DNA of 64,000 nucleotides from Ipomoea triloba (Eukaryota > Streptophyta > Magnoliopsida > Solanales > Convolvulaceae), in the NCBI RefSeq assembly GCF_003576645.1, contig NC_044916.1, positions 21,890,025 to 21,954,024 of the forward strand, read 5' to 3'. Under the pieces are notes generated by a model, which worked only from the letters and a program-made list of their open reading frames with translations, did no database searches and was not told the origin of the DNA. A program made the position numbers and the translations under genes. Below, one piece after another: positions 56,957-64,000 of the stretch (position 1 is its first letter; each line of letters opens with the position of its first letter).

Positions 56957-57645
56957 TCTGCTTGCAGGACACCAGGGACGTGTGGTTCATTGATAGTGGA
57001 TGTTCGAGACATATGACTAGAAACCTCACGCTGCTTGAGAACATCCACCCTATCGAAGGTCCCTTGGTAACTTTTGGCGACAACGAGAAGAAAGGACGCA
57101 CAAAGGCTATTGGTGAAATTCATAAGAATGAACTGGTGATCAAGGGGGTATCCTACGTTGAGGGGCTCAAGTTCAACCTCCTTAGCACAAGCCAGTTCTG
57201 TGACAAGGGCTACAGAGTGATCTTCACTAAAAGCAAATGCCGGATTATCAATGAGGAATCTCTTGAAGTCGTACTGGAAGCAGCAAGGAAAGGAAACATG
57301 TACATAGTGGATTGGAGATCTGCCAAACCATCCCTATGTATGCTGGCAAGGAGCAAGGAAGACTTATGCTGGGATTGGCACAGTAAGCTTAGCCATCTGA
57401 ACTTCAAAACTATCAACAAGCTTACTAAGAGGAACCTTGTGGAAGGACTGCCCAAAGTGACGTTTAGAAAGGATAAGATTTGTGAGGCATGTCAACGCTG
57501 CAAACAGATCAAATCCTCTTTCAAAAGCAAAGTCGAAACATCATCTACTAGACCACTAAGTCTTCTCCATATGGACTTATTTGGCCCAGTAGATCCACCC
57601 AGCATGAGAGGAAGAAAGTACACTCTTGTGGTAGTAGATGACTAC
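56957..57645 (+). pseudogene. First (left-contig) copy of pol 5' part in element 2
   Basis: It encodes protease ([12 protein letters not shown]) and the start of integrase ([12 protein letters not shown]), then stops at the N. Identical to 59179-59867. It should be collapsed with that copy. Confidence 0.85.
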
Positions 57646-57646
57646 N

Positions 57647-59178
57647 CCACCTCTTCAAGGTCAGATTCTAATCCCACTAATATTTTATCTGACGAACAGT
57701 TTGCTCTTTTTATAAGAAAATTCAGGAAATACCTGAAGAAGAATCCAGAAAGCAACGTCAGCTCACCTTCCTCCTCAAGAAGGAAAACCGAGAGATACTC
57801 AGCTAGGAGGTCGGAAGAGGAAAATCAAGGTCTTTGCTACAACTGCAGAAGACCAGGACATTTCAAGGCCGAATGCCCTTATCCTGTGGTAAGCAAATAT
57901 CAAGGCCAAGAAGGCAGGGATTCCAGAAGAAAGGAGGAATCCAAAGAGAAGCCAGCACAAGGTGGCTTCAAGGGAGATTCAAAAAATCATCTGCGCAGAA
58001 AGGCGCTTGTTGCTGAAGAACTCGAGAGAGCAATCGAGGAATCCGAGACATCGAGCTCCAGTGAAGGCAGCAGCAGCTCAGAAGATGAGAGGGGACTCAT
58101 CTGCTTATACACCGAGGAAGAAGAGGATCAATGTCTAATGGCCATTGACAATGAGGTAACCTCTACTTCCACATCTCGCTGCTCTACCTCTACCTCTCGT
58201 TGTTCTTCGTTCAGAAGCGATAAAGATCCCTTTGAGATGCTTGAAACACTTAAAAGGGATCTCGCTATCGCTAACAGCACTCATGCCAAAATCCGGGAAG
58301 AAAACAGCAAGCTAACTGCTGAAAGAGATATGTTTAAGAATGTCTCGAAAGAGAATTCGGAGCTAACTCTCAAAGTAAGTGAGTTAGAAGCTAAAGTAAT
58401 CCTACTAGCTGAAGAGTGCAAAGCTTGAGAGACCAGAGAGCTTAATCTTAGAAAGGTCATAGCATCATACACTAATTCCTCCAAAGCTATGGAGAAAATG
58501 GTAAATGATCACAGACCCACTAGTGATAGAACCGGTCTAGGGTTCCGTCAAGACTGTCTCTCGAGAGATAAACAGACCAATGGTTTGGGAACTTCAAATA
58601 ATGGAGGATCTCAACCCAAACCAAACAATGGTCATAAAAGACCAACAGAAAAGACCAGAGTAGCTATTCATAAACCGTCCCTATACACCAGCAATGGAAA
58701 GTATAGGAAAGCTACGAAGAATGACCGGGTAAACAATATCGAGAGATCACCTTGCTATCTCTCGCAAGGCCATTCCAAGTACAAAAGAAGCTACATTCCA
58801 TATAATGCGCCTCAAGGCAAATATGGAAGGTCTGAGATCCATAGAGTTAGGAACTCTCGGATAGAGAAAAGTAGACTCTATCCATCTAATGAGGACTGGT
58901 CATCGAATCATGATTTCTGGAAGAAATCTAACTTCCAGCAATTTCACATGACCAAACAGGCAATGAAGGGCATGATGCGTAAGTCCGAGGTCAGGCCTCA
59001 ACCAAAACTGATCTATGCACCTAAGAGGCCCAGAGTCTTTGCTAGCATTCCTTATGATTATCAAACGTATAATGGCTACATTGCACTTAGGCCTGGAGTA
59101 ATGGGTCCAAGGTATAAATGGATGCCTAAACTTACTAACCAACCAGGACCCAAAGTTTGGGTACCTAAATCTACTTGA
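57647..59178 (+). pseudogene. Second (right-contig) copy of gag in element 2
   Basis: Repeats 55425-56956, including the CCHC knuckle and the TGA (58426-58428). It is not a second gag gene if the join is an artefact. Confidence 0.85.
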
Positions 59179-62100
59179 TCTGCTTGCAGGACACCAGGGA
59201 CGTGTGGTTCATTGATAGTGGATGTTCGAGACATATGACTAGAAACCTCACGCTGCTTGAGAACATCCACCCTATCGAAGGTCCCTTGGTAACTTTTGGC
59301 GACAACGAGAAGAAAGGACGCACAAAGGCTATTGGTGAAATTCATAAGAATGAACTGGTGATCAAGGGGGTATCCTACGTTGAGGGGCTCAAGTTCAACC
59401 TCCTTAGCACAAGCCAGTTCTGTGACAAGGGCTACAGAGTGATCTTCACTAAAAGCAAATGCCGGATTATCAATGAGGAATCTCTTGAAGTCGTACTGGA
59501 AGCAGCAAGGAAAGGAAACATGTACATAGTGGATTGGAGATCTGCCAAACCATCCCTATGTATGCTGGCAAGGAGCAAGGAAGACTTATGCTGGGATTGG
59601 CACAGTAAGCTTAGCCATCTGAACTTCAAAACTATCAACAAGCTTACTAAGAGGAACCTTGTGGAAGGACTGCCCAAAGTGACGTTTAGAAAGGATAAGA
59701 TTTGTGAGGCATGTCAACGCTGCAAACAGATCAAATCCTCTTTCAAAAGCAAAGTCGAAACATCATCTACTAGACCACTAAGTCTTCTCCATATGGACTT
59801 ATTTGGCCCAGTAGATCCACCCAGCATGAGAGGAAGAAAGTACACTCTTGTGGTAGTAGATGACTACACAAGATTCACCTGGACCGTGTTTTTAACCAAG
59901 AAAAGCGAGACAAAAGTTGCCCTACCAAACCTTCTGAAGCAGGTTCAAGTTGAAAAGGATGTCTCGATACTAAAGATTCGGTCAGATCAAGGTGGAGAGT
60001 TCGTCAATCAAGTAATCGAGAGCTACTGCAACGAGAACGGGATTCATCATCAGTTGTCAGCCGCTCGAACACCTCAACAGAACGGGGTTGCTGAAAGGAG
60101 GAACAGAACTCTCAAGGAGGCAGCAAGGACCATGCTCTCACAAGCCAACATACCTCAAGGATTTTGGGCAGAAGCAGTCAACACAGCGTGCTATACCCAA
60201 AATCAGTCCTTGATCGTGAAAGGAGTTGGAAAGACTCCATATGAGTTGTGGAATGGAAGGAAACCGAATGTAAGCTACTTCCACACATTCGGGTGCAAAT
60301 GTTATATCCACAACAATGGGAAGACTCAGCTAAGAACTTTTGATGAAAAGGCAGATGATGGAGTATTTCTGGGATACTCATCGACAAGTAAAGCATTCAG
60401 AGTCTTCAACAAGCGGAGATTGGTGGTTGAAGAATCCATACATGTCTCTTTTGATGATAGAGCATCGACAGATCAACCATCGAAGTCAATGGAAGCAGCT
60501 GAGGAAGTTCAGCCAGAGTCTATCGAGAGATCTTACTTACCTCTCGAAGAAAAGCAGTCGATAGGTCGAGACGTTGCGGAACTCCAGTCAGAATCAGATG
60601 ATGAAAAGTCTATCAAGAAGAAAGCTCCTGACTCAGTTGATCCGATCCAGATCGTAGATGTTCAACCCACATCTCAACATACAACGGAGGTATCAACTGA
60701 GGAGCCACAACCCGACCTAAGATGGCTGAGAAGTCACCCTGCTGATCAAGTGATTGGAGATGTACGTGACAGAGTTCGGACCAGATCAGCACACAGAGAA
60801 AGCATGTTTGCTTGCTTTCTATCTCAAATAGAGCCTAAGGTGATCGATGAGGCTCTATGTGATCCAGATTGGGTGCAAGCCATGCAAGAGGAACTTCATC
60901 AGTTTGAGCGGAACGATGTTTGGAAACTAGTTCCAAGACCTCATCATCAGAATGTCATTGGTACAAAGTGGGTTTTCAGAAACAAGATGAGTGAGGATGG
61001 AGTCATTGTTAGGAACAAGGCCAGACTTGTTGCCAAAGGTTATTGCCAGGAAGAAGGGATAGATTTTGATGAAACCTTCGCTCCGGTGGCACGTCTCGAA
61101 GCCATACGCATCTTTCTCGCATATGCCGCCTTCAAAAACTTCAAAGTGTATCAAATGGATGTCAAGAGCGCTTTTCTGAACGGACTTCTCGAAGAAGAGG
61201 TGTACGTTGAACAACCTCCGGGTTTCTTGAAGGACGTGGGAGCTGACAAAGTATACAAGTTGAAGAAGGCACTTTACGGCTTAAAACAAGCTCCGAGAGC
61301 TTGGTATGACACTCTATCCTCTTTTCTACTTCAGTGTGGGTTCACCAAAGGCCTAGTGGACAAAACATTGTTTAGAATTAAGGATGGGGATCACATCTTA
61401 TTGGTGCAAATCTATGTGGACGATATCATTTTTGGAAGCACCAATCCAGACTTGTGCGAGAAGTTCTCCAGGTTGATGAAAGGGAAGTTCGAGATGAGCA
61501 TGATGGGAGAACTCAACTACTTCCTTGGATTACAAGTGAGACAGCTTAAGGAAGGTATCTTCATCAATCAGGAGAAATACACCAAGGATCTGCTCAGGAA
61601 ATACAACATAGAAGGGAAATCCTCAGTCAAAGTAACCATGGGAACCTCTCTACGTATCGATGTCGACAGTGAAGGTCGAGAGGTCGATCAAACTACGTAT
61701 CGAGGTATCATCGGATCTCTTCTTTATTTAACTGCTAGTAGACCAGATATATCCTTTGCAGTAGGTGTATGTGCTAGATTTCAGGCAAGTCCTAAGGAAA
61801 GTCACTTAAATGCATCTAAAAAGATCCTTAGATACCTCAAAGGTACGCAAAGTGTTGGACTTTGGTATTCGAGAGGTGGATCTTTCGAACTTATGGGTTA
61901 TTCAGATGCGGACTTTGCCGGTTGTAAAATAGATCGAAAGAGCACATCAGGGACATGTCAGTTTCTAGGTGGAAGACTTGTCTCATGGTTTAGCAAGAAA
62001 CAACATTCGATAGCTACAAGCACCGCTGAGGCAGAATATGTAGCAGCTGGAAGTTGTTGTGCTCAAATTTTATGGATGAAGCAACAGTTACTGGATTATG

Positions 62101-62357
62101 GTGTTGAATGTAAAGAGGTTAAGATTATGTGTGATAACACAAGTGCCATAGCCATCACTCAGAATCCAGTGTTACATTCAAGAACAAAACACATTGATAT
62201 TAAGTATCACTTCATCCGAGACCATGTTGAGAAAAAGGATATAACTTTGGAATATGTTGCAACTGAGGAGCAACTAGCAGATATTTTCACAGAAGCGTTA
62301 TGTGAAAATAGATTTTCTCAACTAAGATTAGAATTGGGAATGATAGAATTGGGATGA
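59175..62357 (+). CDS. pol of element 2: protease, integrase, reverse transcriptase, RNase H, uninterrupted
   Basis: 1,060 residues counted from a non-ATG codon at 59175; pol follows gag in the -1 frame and has no own ATG near this point. Protease DSG is at 14-16. The HHCC region ends in CEACQRC. The integrase triad is D208, D271 and E307, with exactly 35 residues between the last two, as in a D,D35E integrase. RT has D662 in [11 protein letters not shown] and YVDD at 747-750. RNase H has D911 in SDADFAGC and later DNTSAIA, ending in the [11 protein letters not shown] region. All catalytic residues are present and no stop interrupts them. This copy could supply enzymes, although its gag has a nonsense codon. 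Confidence 0.93.
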   Translation: MICLQDTRDVWFIDSGCSRHMTRNLTLLENIHPIEGPLVTFGDNEKKGRTKAIGEIHKNELVIKGVSYVEGLKFNLLSTSQFCDKGYRVIFTKSKCRIINEESLEVVLEAARKGNMYIVDWRSAKPSLCMLARSKEDLCWDWHSKLSHLNFKTINKLTKRNLVEGLPKVTFRKDKICEACQRCKQIKSSFKSKVETSSTRPLSLLHMDLFGPVDPPSMRGRKYTLVVVDDYTRFTWTVFLTKKSETKVALPNLLKQVQVEKDVSILKIRSDQGGEFVNQVIESYCNENGIHHQLSAARTPQQNGVAERRNRTLKEAARTMLSQANIPQGFWAEAVNTACYTQNQSLIVKGVGKTPYELWNGRKPNVSYFHTFGCKCYIHNNGKTQLRTFDEKADDGVFLGYSSTSKAFRVFNKRRLVVEESIHVSFDDRASTDQPSKSMEAAEEVQPESIERSYLPLEEKQSIGRDVAELQSESDDEKSIKKKAPDSVDPIQIVDVQPTSQHTTEVSTEEPQPDLRWLRSHPADQVIGDVRDRVRTRSAHRESMFACFLSQIEPKVIDEALCDPDWVQAMQEELHQFERNDVWKLVPRPHHQNVIGTKWVFRNKMSEDGVIVRNKARLVAKGYCQEEGIDFDETFAPVARLEAIRIFLAYAAFKNFKVYQMDVKSAFLNGLLEEEVYVEQPPGFLKDVGADKVYKLKKALYGLKQAPRAWYDTLSSFLLQCGFTKGLVDKTLFRIKDGDHILLVQIYVDDIIFGSTNPDLCEKFSRLMKGKFEMSMMGELNYFLGLQVRQLKEGIFINQEKYTKDLLRKYNIEGKSSVKVTMGTSLRIDVDSEGREVDQTTYRGIIGSLLYLTASRPDISFAVGVCARFQASPKESHLNASKKILRYLKGTQSVGLWYSRGGSFELMGYSDADFAGCKIDRKSTSGTCQFLGGRLVSWFSKKQHSIATSTAEAEYVAAGSCCAQILWMKQQLLDYGVECKEVKIMCDNTSAIAITQNPVLHSRTKHIDIKYHFIRDHVEKKDITLEYVATEEQLADIFTEALCENRFSQLRLELGMIELG

Positions 62358-62509
62358 ATGATCAAATCTTATCTTCTTGTATTTAGTGCCATGAACTGTT
62401 TCGCATGTGAGGAGCGGTTTCATTAACTTTATGGCAGCTTTGGAGTTACACAGCATTGAATGGTCATTCATATGGCATCTCGTGACTCAACAGTGGTAAC
62501 TTTTTGGGC

Positions 62510-62517
62510 TATAAATA
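62510..62517 (+). promoter_or_regulatory. Putative TATA box for the small accessory ORF (element 2)
   Basis: TATAAATA in the context GGGCTATAAATA, 39 bases before the ATG at 62556. Same sequence and spacing as in element 1. Confidence 0.5.
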
Positions 62518-62555
62518 GAAGGGTTTTCTCATTAGTTTATGTCATCGACTTCTTC

Positions 62556-62915
62556 ATGGAGAAGAAGAAAGGAAAAGACGATGTACCGTTCTGGTATAGA
62601 GGGAGAAAATCAGCAACAAAGTCCAAAGACTTTCAAGGAGAGAACTATCCAGAATCAACGAAGGGTGAACAAATTGCGGAGCTTCCTGATAATCCAAGCA
62701 AGCATCCTATTCCCATCCAAGGTGAATGGATCCCCAAATGCGAGGAGATCCACAATGATGGGATACTGGAGTCAGGAGAAGAGTCTCGTATAAGTGGGAC
62801 TCCTACAGCTGCACACTCTGGAAAAGGCTCTCCCCCAACCAAATGGAGAACCAAGGGAAAGGGAGATGAAGCCTGTAAGGAAGGCAGCAGCGGAGAGAAG
62901 AACAAGAAGGAGTAG
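62556..62915 (+). CDS. Small accessory ORF (element 2), 119 aa
   Basis: Starts MEKKKGKDDVPFWYRGRK. An upstream in-frame extension to 62460 exists, but the ATG at 62556 is the one shared with element 1. The first ~100 residues agree with the element 1 copy at most positions and without indels. The C-termini differ (here ending SSGEKNKKE). It is basic and hydrophilic, with no domain recognised. A conserved frame in two diverged copies supports a real protein. Confidence 0.55.
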   Translation: MEKKKGKDDVPFWYRGRKSATKSKDFQGENYPESTKGEQIAELPDNPSKHPIPIQGEWIPKCEEIHNDGILESGEESRISGTPTAAHSGKGSPPTKWRTKGKGDEACKEGSSGEKNKKE

Positions 62916-63726
62916 CCACCTCTAGTTCTGTTATAAGGATAAATAGGACTTTAGATGGCTAGTTCTTGTTCTAACGTTAGATTCCTATTAGGTTGACCAA
63001 GGCCAAACAAAAGTTTCTATGGAATCTAATAGGTTATTGATTCATATGTAATGTATCTGAAATCACTAAATGAACTTAAGAAAATGTTCCAAGTGATATC
63101 TTTTGATGAATCAATCTTGTCTCCGTATCGCAATCTGTGTTCGAAAGGTAGTTCGAGAGATACATGTTCAGTTTGCCTATTTGAGTTATGTCTCGAAGAA
63201 GGGTAGTTCGAGAGATCACTTCGAAAGATAACAAACTGACTCTCTACGTATCTCTAAATGGAGGGATAAGGGGGGTTAGGGATCAATCACTCAGGGGGAA
63301 GATCCTTAACCAGATCAAGACGGAGGAATAAGGAGGTTTAGGGATCAATCACTCAGGGGAAAGATCCTTAAACTCATTTGGAAGACGGTTCACTTTCGAG
63401 AGGTGAAACTGATGAGCTCAACGGATATATGTGGAATGGCTAACTTTGGGCATTAATGTTAGCCACGTGGTCTTCGGTTACTGACGGTTTTCCATACTTA
63501 AAGGCATTATCTTGATGAGTGGGAGCATGCTTATATAAATATCATCTCTTAATATCCCACTATCCAAAACCGTGTTATATCTTACCAAAATACCCTTACC
63601 ATACCTTACATACATAACCGTTATAAAAGGGTATTTCTGACCTTTCAATTCTTTTAAATTAACCGGGATGCCTTTTTCGGGTCAAGCTCTCAACCCTACC
63701 CATATATCCAACCCGAATCCACATGA
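62916..63726 (+). other. Non-coding spacer between the accessory ORFs (element 2)
   Basis: Aligns with 1570-2397. A 50-base segment is duplicated here (63260-63309 and 63322-63371, with GGGATCAATCACTCAGGGG) but single in element 1. TTCGAGAG motifs occur at about 63151, 63208 and 63396. No gene is seen. Confidence 0.7.
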
Positions 63727-63734
63727 TATAAAAG
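63727..63734 (+). promoter_or_regulatory. Putative TATA box for the large accessory ORF (element 2)
   Basis: TATAAAAG, 106 bases before the ATG at 63833. Same octamer and spacing in element 1. Confidence 0.5.
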
Positions 63735-63832
63735 CCAATTTCTTCTTCCTCACCCGGATTCAAGCTCAAACTGAATACCCAAAACCCCCAAATCCTAAAC
63801 ACTGTACACATTCCCTCCAACACCTCAAACAA

Positions 63833-64000
63833 ATGGCGTCTGAATCATCATCATCGTCCTCATCTTCCGGTGCATACCAGAGGAAGCTGGAACACATACG
63901 CTCTCAGACAAAACAAGTCAAGGCGGGGAGTATCCTTGACAGAGATGGTTTCATTGCTCACTCGACGAACCCAACGATGGCGGAGAAAGTCCTGAAGAAG
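63833..64000 (+). CDS. Large accessory ORF (element 2), 5' part only
   Basis: 56 codons to the window edge, starting MASESSSSSSSS. It aligns with the element 1 ORF without gaps; about 11 of 56 residues differ, with a similar number of silent changes. The conserved core is KQVKAGSILDR and MAEKVLKK. The rest is outside the window. Confidence 0.7.
   Translation, partial: MASESSSSSSSSGAYQRKLEHIRSQTKQVKAGSILDRDGFIAHSTNPTMAEKVLKK

Larger units (their letters stand above)
55425..59867. other. Assembly duplication: 2,221 bp repeated across a single N at 57646
   Basis: Bases 55425-57645 and 57647-59867 correspond at a constant offset of 2,222. All translated segments are identical, including the nonsense codon. 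The first copy ends in mid-pol at the N, and the second starts in mid-gag directly after it. This is best explained as two contig ends that overlap but were not merged. Confidence 0.9.
53703..64000 (+). mobile_element. Copia LTR retrotransposon, SIRE/Sirevirus type (element 2), 3' end outside window
   Basis: Same family as element 1, in the opposite orientation. Order: partial 5' LTR (start TGTTAGGAACATAATG), N gap, gag with one nonsense codon, pol without a break, small ORF, large ORF leaving the window. The left flank is ATCTG; the right partner of the target-site duplication is outside. A scaffold join at 57646 repeats 2,221 bp of gag-pol. Confidence 0.9.

Noticed and set aside
57647..59178. 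Second gag gene in element 2
   Set aside because: Identical to the first copy and starts directly after a lone N; an unmerged contig overlap explains it.

Overview
The window is nuclear DNA from a flowering plant. It has intron-containing genes of plant-only families (an XS-domain protein and a FRIGIDA-like protein), plant Copia, LINE, MULE, CACTA, hAT and Tourist-type elements, and AT-rich intergenic DNA. A eudicot is likely. I cannot name the species from the sequence alone.

Layout. (1) 1-10350, minus strand: a large Copia retrotransposon of SIRE/Sirevirus type (element 1). It has a 2.1 kb LTR, a primer-binding site, gag, a broken pol, a small ORF and a large accessory ORF that runs off the left edge. 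(2) 10351-14455: a decayed MULE into which element 1 inserted. It carries a transposase pseudogene and an antisense GRF zinc-finger pseudogene. (3) 14633-15313: a non-autonomous element filled with short repeats. (4) 15546-20696, plus: a three-exon XS-domain gene. (5) 21485-29361, minus: a decayed LINE split by a hAT-like MITE and by a small LTR retrotransposon with an exact target-site duplication. (6) 29365-42600: AT-rich repeat territory with a Gypsy-like LTR, a CACTA end, several MITEs, LINE fragments and short-repeat-filled elements. (7) 42777-45667, plus: a three-exon FRIGIDA-like gene. (8) 45700-53700: a 5'-truncated LINE with a 16-bp target-site duplication, a Helitron candidate, an LTR fragment and an 18-bp minisatellite. 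(9) 53703-64000, plus: a second member of the same SIRE-type family (element 2), head-to-head with element 1, with an uninterrupted pol and the same two extra ORFs.

Two single-N scaffold joins (4600 and 57646) are flanked by repeated sequence. The 2,221-bp repeat around 57646 reads as an unmerged contig overlap, so the apparent double gag in element 2 is very probably an assembly error. The two long N gaps fall in the LTRs.

The two probable host genes lie in the same orientation. From memory, their Arabidopsis counterparts (At3g22430 and At3g22440/FRL4A) are neighbours, so the 22 kb of transposons between them here would be inserted into an ancestral gene pair.

The most unusual system is the downstream module of the SIRE-type family. 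Two extra ORFs follow pol, and each has a TATA box kept at the same position in both copies. The larger ORF looks like a nucleic-acid-binding or nuclear protein rather than an envelope protein. The family also carries a dispersed TCGAGAG motif, a 76-bp tandem array in its transcribed leader, and an unusual gag-pol frame change next to a conserved splice-acceptor-like TTGCAG.
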